In this document: one piece after another, positions 47,317-59,216 of the stretch
How the letters are laid out: the number at the start of each line of letters is the position of its first letter
Numbering within the stretch: position 1 is the first letter of the stretch
Assembly: GCA_030529505.1 (NCBI GenBank)
Contig: JAUMWT010000004.1
Location: 1-64,000, forward strand
Direction of reading: 5' to 3'
Length of the DNA stretch: 64,000 nucleotides
Source of the DNA: Allobrachymonas sp.
GTDB lineage: Bacteria; Pseudomonadota; Gammaproteobacteria; Burkholderiales; Burkholderiaceae_C
The notes under the pieces: model-generated
Told to the model about the DNA's origin: nothing
The model's database searches: none
Seen by the model: the letters and a program-made list of their open reading frames with translations, nothing else
Made by a program: the position numbers and the translations under genes

Positions 47317-48660
47317 TCAATCCCCTTTGACGTAGGGATTGTGCGAGGTTTTCATCTCCACGCGCAGGGGGGTGCCCACCAGTTTGAAATGTTGGCGAAT
47401 GCGGCCTTCGAGGTAGCGCTTGTAGCTGTCGGTCACGCCTTCGAGCGAGTTGCCATGCACCACCACCACGGGCGGGTTCATGCCGCCCTGGTGGGCGTAG
47501 CGCAGCTTGGGGCGGTACATGCCACTGCGCTTGGGGGCCTGCGCCTGCACCGCTTCATGCACCAGGCGGGTGAGCACCGGCGTGGGCATTTTGCAGTTGG
47601 CGGCCTTGTGGGCTTGGATGATCGAATCCCACAGCGGCGTAAGGCCTTGGCGCTTTTTGGCCGAGATGTGATGTTGCGTGGCGAACTTCAAAAAGCCCAG
47701 CCGAGCCTCGGCCGAACGCAAGAGCATCTCACGCTGGTAGCTATCGACCGCATCCCATTTGTTGATGGCGATCACCACCGCGCGGCCCGATTCGAGGATG
47801 AAGCCGGCGATGTGTGCGTCCTGATCGGTTACGCCTTGGGTGGCATCGATCAACAGCAGCACGACGTTGGCTGATTCGATGGCTTGCAGGGTTTTGACGA
47901 CGCTGAATTTTTCAATCGACTCGAACACCTTGCCTTTGCGGCGCAGGCCGGCGGTGTCGATCAGTTCGAACTGCTGCCCTTTGCGCACGAAGGGCACGCT
48001 GATGGCATCGCGCGTGGTGCCGGGCAGGTCGAAAGCCACCAGGCGTTCTTCGCCCAGCCAGGTATTAATCAGGGTGGATTTGCCCGCATTGGGCCGCCCC
48101 ACCACGGCCAGGCGGATGGTGTTTTGAGCGGCCACATCGTCTTCGGCTTCATCGGGCTCGGGCACGTCGATGGTGTCGAGCGCCAACTCCAGCAGAGCGT
48201 GAATGCCCTGGCCATGCGCGGCCGATACGCCGTGCACGTCGCCCAGGCCCAGCTCGTAAAACTCGGCGAGCTTTTGCCCATCGCTCATGCCCTCGGCCTT
48301 GTTGGCGATCAGGATGCAGGGCTTGCCCAGGCGGCGCAGGTAGTTGGCGATGTCGTGGTCTTGTGCCGAAAGGCCGCTGCGCGCATCCACCACGAAGACC
48401 ACCAGATCGGCCTCGGCCACGGCCTGGCGGGTTTGGCGCGCCATTTCGCGGTAGATGCTGCCTTCGCCTGCATCCGGCTCGAAGCCGCCGGTATCGATCA
48501 CGATGAATTCGCGCCGTCCCAGGCGGCCGCTGCCGTAGTGGCGATCGCGCGTCAGCCCCGCGTAGTCGGCCACGATGGCATCGCGCGTTTTGGTGAGGCG
48601 GTTGAACAGCGTCGATTTGCCGACATTGGGACGCCCAACGAGGGCAATGACCGGTTTCAT
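47317..48660 (-). CDS. der: Ribosome assembly GTPase Der
   Basis: An essential GTPase with two tandem G domains followed by a KH-like C-terminus, 447 aa. G1 motifs are [20 protein letters not shown] at residues 5-24 and [20 protein letters not shown] (second domain, around residue 188). [11 protein letters not shown] and [11 protein letters not shown] are the two switch II regions, and NKAEG/NKWDA serve as G4. It assists 50S subunit maturation. It is the last gene of the minus-strand ndk-to-der cluster. Confidence 0.97.
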   Translation of the reverse strand: MKPVIALVGRPNVGKSTLFNRLTKTRDAIVADYAGLTRDRHYGSGRLGRREFIVIDTGGFEPDAGEGSIYREMARQTRQAVAEADLVVFVVDARSGLSAQDHDIANYLRRLGKPCILIANKAEGMSDGQKLAEFYELGLGDVHGVSAAHGQGIHALLELALDTIDVPEPDEAEDDVAAQNTIRLAVVGRPNAGKSTLINTWLGEERLVAFDLPGTTRDAISVPFVRKGQQFELIDTAGLRRKGKVFESIEKFSVVKTLQAIESANVVLLLIDATQGVTDQDAHIAGFILESGRAVVIAINKWDAVDSYQREMLLRSAEARLGFLKFATQHHISAKKRQGLTPLWDSIIQAHKAANCKMPTPVLTRLVHEAVQAQAPKRSGMYRPKLRYAHQGGMNPPVVVVHGNSLEGVTDSYKRYLEGRIRQHFKLVGTPLRVEMKTSHNPYVKGD

Positions 48661-48729
48661 GTGAGCGTGATTGGTAATGTGTTGCGTGCGGTGTGCGGGC
48701 GAGGCGGTGGCTCCATTCAGGCGACTTGC

Positions 48730-49872
48730 TTATTGCAAGTGCAGGCCCGCCACCGTGCCTTTGCTGCTCACGGCGATCACCGTGTGGCCCACCAGCACGG
48801 GGGCGATCTGGATGGCGCTGTCGTCCACGCGGATGCGGTTGCGCAATTCACCGGTGCTGGCCGAGAGCACATGCACATAGCCCTGAGCATCGCCTACCAC
48901 TACGTAGCTGCCTGCCACCAGCGGGGCAGACAGGCGGCGGTGCTTGAAGGATTCGTTCTTCCACAGCGGCTGGCCGTTCTGGCGCGCCCAAGCCGTGAGT
49001 ACATCGCTGTTATCGCCACCCACCACCAGTTGGGCATTGCCGCCAAGGCCGGTTGTGCCCACATGGGGTTGCACCCATTCCAGCTTGCCCACGGGCAGAT
49101 TGATGCAGCCCACGGTGGATTGGTAGGCGCGGGCGCACAGGCTCTCTCCCTCGCGCGATGCGGGCGTGAGCACATCCACCACTTGCGCCAGATCGGTCAC
49201 GCCACGGGGGCTGGCCAAGGGGATGTCGCCCAATGCCTCGCCTGTGTCGGGGTTGAAGCCCACCACATTGCCAGCCACACCGGCAAACAGGGCGCCGTAG
49301 GCCGGCATCAGCAAGGCAGGTTGGCTCAGCACCAGGCGGTTAGCGGGAATGCTGCTTTTCTGGTTCCAGAGCAAGAAGCCGTTGCTGCCGTCGTAGGCGC
49401 TTACGCTGTGGTCAGCCCCCAGCACGAACACGCGCCCGCCTGCCACCAGGGGCGCGGTGGCCGACTGGTTTTGCAGCGGCACGCGCCACAGCACCTGGCC
49501 GCCGCGAATGGCCAGCAGTTCGGCCTGTGCCGTTACGACCGCAGCCGTTGTGCCATCAAAGCCAATGCCTGCGGCCAAGGGCTGGCCCACGTCAAAAGAC
49601 CAGGCCGATGCCCCGTTGCTGGCGGCAAAGGCTTCAACTCGCCCGCGCGTGGTGGCGATCAGCACCTGGTCGCCTTGCACGGCGACTTGCATGGGCAGAG
49701 TCGCTCCGTTGCCAACGGAGGCGCGCCATGCTACCTGGGCAGCGACCTCGGCCGGGTTGGCTTGCAGGGGCGAGGGGGCTGGTGGCGTATAGCCCCAGGA
49801 GCAGGCAGTCAAAGCAAGCGTGCTGGCCAGCATGGCAGCGGCGGTCAATCGGGTGTGAAAGCGTGGCGACAT
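48730..49872 (-). CDS. bamB: Outer-membrane protein assembly factor BamB
   Basis: A beta-propeller lipoprotein of the BAM complex, 380 aa. The signal ends in LALTAC (Cys24), followed by eight-bladed propeller repeats such as GRVEAFAASNGASAWSFDVG, GGQVLWRVPLQNQSATAPLV and AWARQNGQPLWKNE. It lies between yfgM-like and der, the standard order. Confidence 0.95.
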   Translation of the reverse strand: MSPRFHTRLTAAAMLASTLALTACSWGYTPPAPSPLQANPAEVAAQVAWRASVGNGATLPMQVAVQGDQVLIATTRGRVEAFAASNGASAWSFDVGQPLAAGIGFDGTTAAVVTAQAELLAIRGGQVLWRVPLQNQSATAPLVAGGRVFVLGADHSVSAYDGSNGFLLWNQKSSIPANRLVLSQPALLMPAYGALFAGVAGNVVGFNPDTGEALGDIPLASPRGVTDLAQVVDVLTPASREGESLCARAYQSTVGCINLPVGKLEWVQPHVGTTGLGGNAQLVVGGDNSDVLTAWARQNGQPLWKNESFKHRRLSAPLVAGSYVVVGDAQGYVHVLSASTGELRNRIRVDDSAIQIAPVLVGHTVIAVSSKGTVAGLHLQ

Positions 49873-49958
49873 GGCGGCGATGTTTTCAAATGGGTTGGTA
49901 CAGAAAGAGCAATCAAAAAAACAGATTGGCTCGACGAAAAAGAGGTTTGGCTGCGAGC

Positions 49959-50774
49959 TTATTGCGTGTTGCTGGCAGCGGGTGTTACAGAAGCAGCAGA
50001 CGTTGTGGCAGTGGCAGCGCTGGCCGAAGCAGGCGCGGCGCTGCTGGTACCGGTGCTTGCCGGAGCAGATTGGGCCTTGGCTGCATCTGTTGTGCCGTTG
50101 GTGTTGGCTGCTGCGGCTGCGAGGCTGGCCACATCCACGCCCAAGCCGCTGAGCTTGGCGGCCACCATCTGGCGGTAGGGTTGGGCGGCGTCCATGCCGT
50201 TGAAGGCTTGGGTGTAGGCCTTGATGGTTTCTTCGCGCTGGTTTTGCAAGGCATAGGCGTCGCCCATGCGGTCAGCGGCCAGTGCGGTGTAGTTTGGATC
50301 CAATGGGCCGGAAAGCTGTTTGATCGCCTCGTCGTATTGCTGCTGCTCGATCAGCAAGGCAGCCAGTTGCAGCTTGGCCGTGCTTTGCAGGCCCTTGTCT
50401 TGCCCTTGGCTGGCTGTGAGCAGGGCGGCGCGGCTGTTGTCTACCTGGCCTTTTTCGTAAAACACGCGCGCGGCCAGCAGCTGGGCCTGCTGCGCGGGCA
50501 GGCTGCGCGGGTAGCCGTCTTGCAAGGCCTTGAGGCTGGCCGTGAGCTTGTCGGTATCGGCCACGCGGGCATCGGCCAGCACCTGGTTGTACAGGTTCAT
50601 GGCCTTGATGGATTGTTGGCCTTGATACCAGTGGTAGCCGTATACCGCGCCCACGGTGAGCGAGGCCACGATGGTGAGCCCGACCAGTTTGCTGCCCCAG
50701 GCTTTCCAGAAATGGCCAACGGCGGCGATTTTTTCCTGTTCTTCGAGATTGAGTTTGTTGGTATTGATGACCAT
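49959..50774 (-). CDS. YfgM-family tetratricopeptide membrane protein
   Basis: A 271 aa protein with one N-terminal transmembrane helix (GSKLVGLTIVASLTVGAVYGYHW) and a periplasmic TPR_21 domain (KLTASLKALQDGYPRSLPAQ, QLAALLIEQQQYDEAIKQLS). It ends with an Ala/Ser/Thr-rich low-complexity tail. YfgM interacts with PpiD and SecYEG in E. coli. The start at 50774 begins MVINTNKLNLEEQEK; the longer reading upstream is not conserved. It sits between hisS and bamB. Confidence 0.9.
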   Translation of the reverse strand: MVINTNKLNLEEQEKIAAVGHFWKAWGSKLVGLTIVASLTVGAVYGYHWYQGQQSIKAMNLYNQVLADARVADTDKLTASLKALQDGYPRSLPAQQAQLLAARVFYEKGQVDNSRAALLTASQGQDKGLQSTAKLQLAALLIEQQQYDEAIKQLSGPLDPNYTALAADRMGDAYALQNQREETIKAYTQAFNGMDAAQPYRQMVAAKLSGLGVDVASLAAAAANTNGTTDAAKAQSAPASTGTSSAAPASASAATATTSAASVTPAASNTQ

Positions 50775-50939
50775 AAAAACGTGGGTAATGGGTAATGCGG
50801 TGCGCCGAATTGGCACGGAAACCGGATAGAAAAAGTTAGGTGGGGGCAAGCAGACCCAGCAGGAGCCCGGAGGACCTCTTGGAGCGACGGCATGACATGA
50901 GCCCTGCCGCAACATCCAGCGTCAACAGACGCCTGTGCC

Positions 50940-52238
50940 TCACCCCTGGCTGGGCACCGATTGTAGGCCCTTGGCCCATTGGGCAATGTCTGCCAGGGCG
51001 TGCAGGGCTTGCTGGCCGCTGCCGTCGCGCAGCTGCTTGACCGTGACGCTGTTTTGCGCCAATTCGTCGGCGCCAAAAATCAGGGCGTAGCGTGCGCCGC
51101 TGGCATCGGCCTTTTTGAATTGCGACCTCATGCTGCCGGGCTCGGCCGTGGCGCTGGCGTGCATCTGCACCCGCAGGCCCGTGGCGCGCAGCGCCTGCAG
51201 GGCCTTGAGCACTTGCGGCATGGCTGCTGCATCGGGCACGATGGCGTAAGCGTCAGGCGCCTCTTCAGCGGGCAGCAGGTTTTGCTCCTTGAGCAGTTCC
51301 AGCAAACGCTCCATGCCACAGGCCCAGCCCACGCAGGGCGCGGGCTTGCCGCCGATTTGATCGACGAGGTAGTCGTAACGCCCGCCGGCGCAGATGGTGC
51401 CTTGCGCGCCCAGGCTTTCGGTGATGAATTCGAACACTGTGAGGTTGTAGTAATCCAGCCCGCGCACCAGCCGTGGGTTGATGGTGTAGGCCACGCCATT
51501 GGCATCCAGAATGGCTTGCACCGCCTCGAAATGCGCGCGCGATTCATCGCCCAGGTAGTCGATCAGGCGTGGCGCGGCTTCTACCAGCGCCTGCATGGCG
51601 GGGTTTTTGGTATCGAGAATGCGCAAGGGGTTGCTGTGCAGGCGGCGCTTGGCGTCTTCATCCAGCTGCTCGGCGTGTTGCTCCAGATAGGCGATGAGGG
51701 CGGCGCGATGCTGCTTGCGCTCTTCGGGCTGGCCCAGGCAATTGAGTTCCAGCCGCACGTTCTGAATGCCCAGTTCTTGCCACAAAGCCTGCGCCAGCAG
51801 AATCAGTTCGGCATCCACATGGGCACCGGCAAAGCCCAAAGCCTCGGCGCCGATCTGGTGGAATTGCCGGTAGCGGCCGCGTTGCGGGCGCTCGTGGCGG
51901 AACATGGGGCCCATGTAATACACACGCTTGCCGCCTTCGTACAGCAGGTTGTGCTCGACCGTTGCGCGCACCACGCCAGCCGTGCCTTCGGGGCGCAGAC
52001 TCAGGTGTTCGCCGTTGAGCCGATCTTCGAAGGAATACATCTCTTTTTCGACGATGTCGGTGACTTCGCCGATGCCGCGCACGAACAGCGCGGTGGGCTC
52101 CAGCACGGGCGTGCGCAGATTGCGATAGGCAAAGCGCGCCATGATGGTGCGGACTTGGGCTTCGAGCCACTCCCACTGGGCGGAGTGGGGCGGCAGGATG
52201 TCGTTCATGCCTTTGACGGCCAGGATTTTTTCAGCCAT
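50940..52238 (-). CDS. hisS: Histidyl-tRNA synthetase
   Basis: A 432 aa class II synthetase starting [19 protein letters not shown]. Motif 2 is [19 protein letters not shown], the HisA motif is [13 protein letters not shown], and motif 3 is [13 protein letters not shown]. The C-terminal anticodon-binding domain is complete. It lies between ispG and the yfgM-like gene. Confidence 0.97.
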   Translation of the reverse strand: MAEKILAVKGMNDILPPHSAQWEWLEAQVRTIMARFAYRNLRTPVLEPTALFVRGIGEVTDIVEKEMYSFEDRLNGEHLSLRPEGTAGVVRATVEHNLLYEGGKRVYYMGPMFRHERPQRGRYRQFHQIGAEALGFAGAHVDAELILLAQALWQELGIQNVRLELNCLGQPEERKQHRAALIAYLEQHAEQLDEDAKRRLHSNPLRILDTKNPAMQALVEAAPRLIDYLGDESRAHFEAVQAILDANGVAYTINPRLVRGLDYYNLTVFEFITESLGAQGTICAGGRYDYLVDQIGGKPAPCVGWACGMERLLELLKEQNLLPAEEAPDAYAIVPDAAAMPQVLKALQALRATGLRVQMHASATAEPGSMRSQFKKADASGARYALIFGADELAQNSVTVKQLRDGSGQQALHALADIAQWAKGLQSVPSQG

Positions 52239-52411
52239 GCTGGGTCTTGCTTTCAACAGAAAAAGAAAAAGTGTGGGGCCAAGTGCTGCCTTGCTGCGGT
52301 GCGCGCGCCTGCCTGGCCGATGGGGAGAATGCATTGAATTGGATGATGGCAGGGGCCGCATCAAGCTGCTTCACCCCCTGAGCCGATTCCGCATCAATTC
52401 AGCAATGCGCA

Positions 52412-53680
52412 TCAATGCGGCGCAGACGAAAAACGCTTGTGGATGTAGTCGGTCACCAGCGTTTGAAAGTCTTGCGCGATATTCTCGCCGCGCAGGGTCA
52501 TGGCCTTTTCGCCGTCGATGAAAACGGGGGCCGCAGGCGATTCGCCCGTGCCGGGCAGGCTGATGCCGATGTCGGCGTGCTTGCTTTCGCCCGGGCCGTT
52601 GACGATGCAACCCATGACGGCGATTTTGAGCCCCTCCACCCCCGGATACTGCTTGCGCCAGGTGGGCATTTGCGTGCGCAAAAAATCGTCGATCTGCTTG
52701 GCCAGCTCTTGAAACGTGCTGCTGGTGGTGCGCCCGCAGCCCGGGCAGGCCGTGACGCTGGGCACAAAAGCACGCAGGCCCAGCGCCTGCAGGATTTCGG
52801 ACGCGACCACCACCTCTTGCGTGCGCGATTCGCCCGGCTGCGGCGTGAGCGAGACGCGAATGGTGTCGCCAATGCCTTCTTGCAGCAGCACCGACAGGGC
52901 CGCCGCCGAGGCCACCGTGCCCTTGGCACCCATGCCGGCTTCGGTCAGCCCCAGGTGCAGCGGGTAATTGCAGCGGCGGGCCAGTTCGCGGTAAACGGCG
53001 ATCAGGTCTTGCACGCCACTGACCTTGCACGAGAGCAGTATCTGGCCGGGCGGCATGCCCAGCTCCACGGCGCGGTTGGCCGAGCTGATGGCCGAGGTGA
53101 TCAGCGCCTCGTACATCACTTGCTGGCCGCTCCACGGCTCGCTGCGGGCGCTGTTGGCGTCCATCATCCGGGCCAGCAGCTCCTGATCCAGGCTGCCCCA
53201 GTTCACGCCGATGCGAATGGGTTTGTCCCAGCGCAGGGCGGCTTCGATCATCTGGGCGAACTGCTTGTCTTTTTTGTCCCCCTTGCCCACATTGCCGGGG
53301 TTGATGCGGTATTTGGACAGGGCCTGGGCGCAGTCCGGATGTTCGGTGAGCAAGCGGTGGCCGTTGTAGTGAAAGTCGCCAATCAGCGGCACGTTGATGC
53401 CCATGCGATCGAGCTGCTCGCGGATGTAGGGCACGGCCTGCGCCGCTTCGGGGTTGTTGACGGTGATGCGCACCAGCTCGGAACCGGCCTGCGCCAGCTC
53501 CTTGACCTGAATGGCCGTGCCAATGGCATCGGCCGTGTCGGTATTGGTCATGGATTGCACGCGCACGGGGCTGTCGCCACCGATGGTGACGCGATGCTCG
53601 CCATGCCGAACCACGGCCTGAAGGGTGCTGTGTTTGCGCGGGGCGGAAACGGGAATCGGCGCTGCGGGTTCTGAAGGCAT
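52412..53680 (-). CDS. ispG: (E)-4-hydroxy-3-methylbut-2-enyl-diphosphate synthase IspG
   Basis: A 422 aa 4Fe-4S enzyme of the MEP isoprenoid pathway. TIM-barrel blocks include [34 protein letters not shown] and [16 protein letters not shown]. Cluster cysteines are in [14 protein letters not shown] and [17 protein letters not shown]. The longer inserted region seen in beta- and gammaproteobacterial forms is present. It follows the rodZ-like gene. Confidence 0.97.
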   Translation of the reverse strand: MPSEPAAPIPVSAPRKHSTLQAVVRHGEHRVTIGGDSPVRVQSMTNTDTADAIGTAIQVKELAQAGSELVRITVNNPEAAQAVPYIREQLDRMGINVPLIGDFHYNGHRLLTEHPDCAQALSKYRINPGNVGKGDKKDKQFAQMIEAALRWDKPIRIGVNWGSLDQELLARMMDANSARSEPWSGQQVMYEALITSAISSANRAVELGMPPGQILLSCKVSGVQDLIAVYRELARRCNYPLHLGLTEAGMGAKGTVASAAALSVLLQEGIGDTIRVSLTPQPGESRTQEVVVASEILQALGLRAFVPSVTACPGCGRTTSSTFQELAKQIDDFLRTQMPTWRKQYPGVEGLKIAVMGCIVNGPGESKHADIGISLPGTGESPAAPVFIDGEKAMTLRGENIAQDFQTLVTDYIHKRFSSAPH

Positions 53681-53735
53681 GCGCGGGGGCTTTCTATGGG
53701 CTGCTGGTGATCGATCAGGGCGCGGCAGCAGCTAT

Positions 53736-54653
53736 TCAGGGCTTGAGCTCGAAGCGTGCCATGCCGCGGGTGGCTACGCTGCTCAGATCGAAGGGCTGGC
53801 CACGGTCAAGCACCTGCACGTTTTCGGCCTTGCCGATGATGACGCGAACCGGGTATTGCGCAATGGCAATCGTTTGTTCGTCGCCTGCCTTGAGGTTGCC
53901 TTCGAACACTTTCTTGCCTTTGACGGTGCTGACCTTGACCCAGGTGTTGCCGCTGGCCTGAATGAGCAATGTGTTGTCGGCGGCCCCGGCAGCGGCGCTG
54001 GCAGCTGCGGCGCCGACTGTGGCCGGTTGCAGGGTGGCGGGCTGCAAGGTCAAGGGGGTCGGCGAGGCGGAAGCCGGTGCCGAAGCCAAGGTGGCGGCAG
54101 GCACTGAAGTGGACAGCACCGCAGGCGCAGCGGCATCACCGGCTGCGCTGCTGGCGTTTGCGGGCGCAGCCATGCGGGCGCGCAACTGTGGAATGAGCCA
54201 GACAGCTGCCGCTGCCAAGGCCAGCAACACGGCAGCAGCCACGAGCCATTTGAGCCAGCCACTGCTGGAGCCCGGGTCGATGCTCACGGGCGTCATGGCT
54301 GGCGTACGTGCATGGGTATCGGTTTTTTCAGCGGCGGGAATACGCGGTTTTTCATCGGGCATCAGTGCCAGCACGGGCGCGGGATCGCGTTCCAGATGGC
54401 GGCAGATGTTGGCGGCCAGACCACGCGCAAAGTAGAGAGCTGGCAGGGCGCTGTAGTCGTCCGATTCGAGCGCCTGCAGCTTCTGCGGGCTGACCTTGAG
54501 CGCTGCAGCCAGCGTTTCCTGTTCCATGCCGGCTTCTTCCCGGTAGGCTTGGAGCAATGCCCCCGCGCTGCTGGCGCCGGGGCTGGCCGGTGCAGCGGAA
54601 AGGGCCAGCGCCTCTTGTGCCTCGGAAGATGGAGAGCGGCTATCAACGTCCAT
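53736..54653 (-). CDS. RodZ-like helix-turn-helix membrane protein
   Basis: A 305 aa protein: an N-terminal HTH_25 domain (LLQAYREEAGMEQETLAAAL, KVSPQKLQALESDDYSALPA), a transmembrane helix (WLVAAAVLLALAAAAVWLIP), an Ala/Ser/Pro-rich linker and a C-terminal DUF4115-type periplasmic domain (NTWVKVSTVKGKKVFEGNLK). This layout equals RodZ, which links MreB to the envelope. ATG 54653 is favoured over 54671 because AGAGGA lies 7 bases before it. Order rodZ-ispG-hisS is as in other proteobacteria. Confidence 0.88.
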   Translation of the reverse strand: MDVDSRSPSSEAQEALALSAAPASPGASSAGALLQAYREEAGMEQETLAAALKVSPQKLQALESDDYSALPALYFARGLAANICRHLERDPAPVLALMPDEKPRIPAAEKTDTHARTPAMTPVSIDPGSSSGWLKWLVAAAVLLALAAAAVWLIPQLRARMAAPANASSAAGDAAAPAVLSTSVPAATLASAPASASPTPLTLQPATLQPATVGAAAASAAAGAADNTLLIQASGNTWVKVSTVKGKKVFEGNLKAGDEQTIAIAQYPVRVIIGKAENVQVLDRGQPFDLSSVATRGMARFELKP

Positions 54654-54705
54654 GAAGGAATCCTCTTGCATTCAATGGTTCCGGGCCCTGTTGCGGCGGG
54701 GCGCT

Positions 54706-55528
54706 TCAGTTGTTCCAGGCGCCGCGCTCGTACAGGCGCATTTCACGCGAATCGGGGAAGCGTTCGCGCAATTGCTGCGCATAGCGCAGCACGCTGCTTT
54801 GGTTGCCCAGCTTGTGTTCGATTTTCATGGCCAGCCACAGCGAGGCGGCGTTGCCGCTGTTGCGCACATTGGCCTGGCTGGCGTACAAGGCGGCGCGGCG
54901 GTAATCTTGCCGGTCGTAATAGACCTTGGCCAGTGCATTGGCGATGATGGGGCTGCGCGTGCCTTCTTCATAAGCGTTGAGTAGCAGGGCCTCGCCCGCA
55001 GCGACCTGGCCGCTTTGAATTTCGCAAATGGCCTGGGCCACGCGGGTTTTTTCCTTGTCTCGATACAAGGGATTGGCCATGGCGGCTTCAAAGTGTTGGC
55101 GGGCCTGGCTGAATTTTTTCTGCTCGCACAGCACGTAGGCCAGATTGTGCTGGGCGCTGCCGTCGCGGCTGTTGAGCGACAGGGCGCGGCGGAAGCTTTC
55201 TTCGGCCAGTGCTTTGTCGCCCAGCTGGGCATAGATCAGGCCGCGCATGTCAAAAGCAGCGTGATAGCTAGGGTCGGCCACCAGGGCGCGTTTGACTTCG
55301 TCCAGCGCCACTTCGAGCTGGCCACGGCCCAAATAACCCGCAGCCAGTTGCAGGCGGATGATGGCGCGGCGGCGCGTTTCGGTGATGTCCGACGAAGTCA
55401 TGATCTCGCCCGGCGAGGCGGTGTAGCTGCTGGCCTTGCTGGCGCAGCCGGCTTGCAGAACGGCCAGACCCAGCAACAGGGCAGCCGACAAGGCAGCGGG
55501 CCGGAAGCGGCGCAGCCGTTGGACACGA

Positions 55529-55536
<8 letters not shown>
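54706..55536 (-). CDS. pilF: Type IV pilus biogenesis lipoprotein PilF/PilW
   Basis: A 276 aa outer-membrane lipoprotein with TPR repeats. The lipobox is LQAGC (Cys31). Repeats include [40 protein letters not shown] and [20 protein letters not shown]. It is needed for PilQ secretin assembly. It overlaps the rlmN stop by 8 nt, so translation is coupled. The secretin itself is not in the window. Confidence 0.92.
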
Positions 55537-56686
<1,150 letters not shown>

Positions 56687-56722
56687 GCGTTCAGGCAAAG
56701 CAATCCAATGAATGGCTTGGGC

Positions 56723-57148
56723 TTAGCGCGAAAACACTTGCATGCCGGGGAAGAAGAAGGCCACTTCCACGGCAGCGGTTTCGGGTGCGTCGGAGCCGTG
56801 CACGGCGTTGGCGTCGATGCTGTCGGCAAAGTCGGCGCGGATGGTGCCCTTGTCGGCTTTCTTGGGATCGGTGGTGCCCATCAGCTCGCGGTTCTTGGCA
56901 ATGGCGCCTTCACCTTCGAGCACCTGAATCATCACCGGGCCGGAAACCATGAAGTCCACCAGATCCTTGAAGAAAGGGCGCTCCTTGTGCACGGCGTAGA
57001 AAGCCTCGGCTTCGCGGCGCGAGAGGTGGGCCATTTTGGCGGCCACGATTTTCAGGCCCGCGCCTTCGAAGCGGGAATAGATTTGGCCGATCACGTTCTT
57101 GGCAACAGCGTCGGGCTTGATGATGGAAAGGGTGCGTTCGATAGCCAT
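56723..57148 (-). CDS. ndk: Nucleoside diphosphate kinase
   Basis: A 141 aa enzyme that balances NTP pools. It starts [20 protein letters not shown]. The active-site His is in [20 protein letters not shown], with [20 protein letters not shown] ahead of it. It is the first gene of the minus-strand run that ends with der. Confidence 0.97.
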   Translation of the reverse strand: MAIERTLSIIKPDAVAKNVIGQIYSRFEGAGLKIVAAKMAHLSRREAEAFYAVHKERPFFKDLVDFMVSGPVMIQVLEGEGAIAKNRELMGTTDPKKADKGTIRADFADSIDANAVHGSDAPETAAVEVAFFFPGMQVFSR

Positions 57149-57515
57149 GAAAAAATCCTGAAAAAAGTTTAAAAAATCGACTCAACTCTATGAATTTTCA
57201 CGAATTTTACCGTGCGCCAACACAGGCGCAGGGCAGGGCGCGTGAAAGGCCGTTCATTCTAAACAAAAATGTTTGCCCGCCAGCCCTTGACAGACGTCCT
57301 TGGCCTGCCTCAAGGCCCGGCAATACAGGGTTTGAACAAAATGCAAAGCGGGGGTGGACTGGGCAAGGGCAGCCTCAAGGGCAAACGCAGCATGGGCCGG
57401 ATGAGGCATGCACCGTTTCAGGCCCTTTGCAGCAAGAAAGATGCCACTTTCTGCGCTTCAACTCGCTGGCTGAGCATTGGCCCCGCCAGTGATTGCCCTG
57501 ATTGGGGCGGACGTT
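57149..57515. other. 367 bp gap upstream of ndk
   Basis: It holds the ndk upstream region (an AT-rich stretch CTAAACAAAAATGTTTG near 57259). I see no repeat, terminator or small gene I would defend. Confidence 0.35.
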
Positions 57516-59216
57516 TTAACGCCGGCGGCGGCCAAAGCCTGCTGGCTTGCCGCCCGAGCGTTTGTTGCCCGTGCCGCGTGCGCTGCCTGATCGATTGCCG
57601 CGGGCCGGTGTGCCGCGTTGGGGGCGTACGGGGCTGTCGGTGTAGCCAAAGCGTGTAGGGCTTGGCGTGGGGGCAGTAGCGCGGCGCGGGTTGCCAAAAT
57701 CTTGGCCGCGGCGCTCACGGCTGGGCCCGCCCAAACGTGGGTTGGCGTAGTCGCTGCCGCCACCGACGCGAGCAGTGTTGCGTCCGCCACGGCTGGGGGC
57801 GGCGCGTTGGCTGCTGCGCTTGTCGTTGTAATCACTGGCATAGGCAGCAGCACCTTGATTCGTGCGCGGGCCACTGCGCCGATTCATGCGATCACTGCGC
57901 TGGCCGAAATCGCCAAAGTCACTGGCATGGCCGAAGCGATTAGAACGGCTGAAACGATCACTGGCAGGGGCGGCCGGGCGCTTTTTGCCCGGGCCGCGGC
58001 TGCGGTCGGGGTTGCGGCGGCGCGCTTGCTGTTGCTGGCGCTCCTGGGCGGCGGCCTTGCGTTGGCGGCCGGGGGCTTTCATGCCCATCAAGTCCAGCAG
58101 GGCCTGGGTGTCACGCGGGCCCAGTTCCACCCACTGCCCACGGCGCAGGCCGCGCGGCAGGTGCAGGGCGCCGTAGCGGATGCGGATGAGGCGGCTCACG
58201 GCATGGCCCAGCGATTCGAACATGCGGCGCACTTCGCGGTTGCGCCCTTCGCCGATGGTGACGCGGTACCACACATTGGCGCCTTCGCCGCCGCCTTCTT
58301 CGATCTGGCCGAATTGCGCGGGGCCGTCTTCCAGCTCAATGCCGGCGAGTAGGCGCTGCTTTTCTTCTTCAGTCAGCGCGCCCAGCACGCGCGCGGCGTA
58401 TTCGCGTTGCAGGCCAAAGCGCGGGTGCATGAGCTGGTTGGCCAGCTCGCCCGAGTTGGTGATGAGCAGCAGGCCCTCGGTATTCAAATCCAGCCGGCCC
58501 ACGGCCTGCCATTTGCCTTGCGCCAGGCGCGGCAGGGTACGGAAGACGGTGGGGCGGTTGTTGGGGTCGTCATGCGTGACGAGTTCGCCCACGGGCTTGT
58601 GATAGGCCAGCACGCGCGGCGCGGGTGCTTCGATGCGCACGCGCACGGGCTTGCCGTCGATGCGGATGCTGTCGCCGAGGCGAATGCGCTGGCCCACGTG
58701 GGCCGCCTCGTGGTTGACGGTGATGCGGCCTTGGGCGATGAGGCGTTCCATTTCCAGGCGCGAGCCCAGCCCGGCCTGCGCCAGTACCTTGTGCAGTTTG
58801 GGCGCATCGGCATCGGGCAGCAGCACGCGCTTGTCGGGCGTTGTTGGTGCAACGTGCTCATCTGTGGCCAGGCCAGTATCTGTAGCCGTGCTTGTATCCA
58901 TGCCCGCATCGAATGCGCCCGATTGCACGGCGGCAAACAGATCGTTGGGCGCTGTGCCAGCATCGGTCTGCGCATCGGCCTCATATGGCAGTGCTTGGGC
59001 CGCGCGCCGTGGTTTGGGCGCAGCCTGGGTGGCTTTTGTTTTTTCAGGAGGAGCTGCTTTGCCAGCGGCGGCTTTTCGGCCTGTTGGCTTGCCTGCTGCC
59101 TTGGATGTGGCAACAGGCGTTTCTTTTCTGGAACGCGGCTTTTTAGCCTTTGCAGCGGCGTCAGCCGGTTTTTTGTCGGCTGGCTTGTCGGAATGATCAA
59201 AAAGGTCAGGCTGCAT
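57516..59216 (-). CDS. rluB: 23S rRNA pseudouridine synthase RluB-type with long tails
   Basis: RsuA-family pseudouridine synthase acting on 23S rRNA helix 90. The catalytic core, about 230 residues, has S4 domain [20 protein letters not shown], the active Asp in [20 protein letters not shown] and [20 protein letters not shown]. The 566 aa total is roughly twice the E. coli 291. The N-terminal about 140 residues are Lys/Ala/Pro-rich (e.g. [19 protein letters not shown]), and the C-terminal about 170 residues are Arg/Gly/Ser-rich (e.g. [18 protein letters not shown]). It starts at 59216, overlapping the scpB stop by 11 nt. Tails look disordered and RNA-binding-like. Confidence 0.92.
   Translation of the reverse strand: MQPDLFDHSDKPADKKPADAAAKAKKPRSRKETPVATSKAAGKPTGRKAAAGKAAPPEKTKATQAAPKPRRAAQALPYEADAQTDAGTAPNDLFAAVQSGAFDAGMDTSTATDTGLATDEHVAPTTPDKRVLLPDADAPKLHKVLAQAGLGSRLEMERLIAQGRITVNHEAAHVGQRIRLGDSIRIDGKPVRVRIEAPAPRVLAYHKPVGELVTHDDPNNRPTVFRTLPRLAQGKWQAVGRLDLNTEGLLLITNSGELANQLMHPRFGLQREYAARVLGALTEEEKQRLLAGIELEDGPAQFGQIEEGGGEGANVWYRVTIGEGRNREVRRMFESLGHAVSRLIRIRYGALHLPRGLRRGQWVELGPRDTQALLDLMGMKAPGRQRKAAAQERQQQQARRRNPDRSRGPGKKRPAAPASDRFSRSNRFGHASDFGDFGQRSDRMNRRSGPRTNQGAAAYASDYNDKRSSQRAAPSRGGRNTARVGGGSDYANPRLGGPSRERRGQDFGNPRRATAPTPSPTRFGYTDSPVRPQRGTPARGNRSGSARGTGNKRSGGKPAGFGRRRR

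Noticed and set aside
47884..50178. 764 aa plus-strand open frame opposite der, bamB and the yfgM-like gene
   Set aside because: It is a shadow of three recognised genes on the minus strand and lacks any domain.
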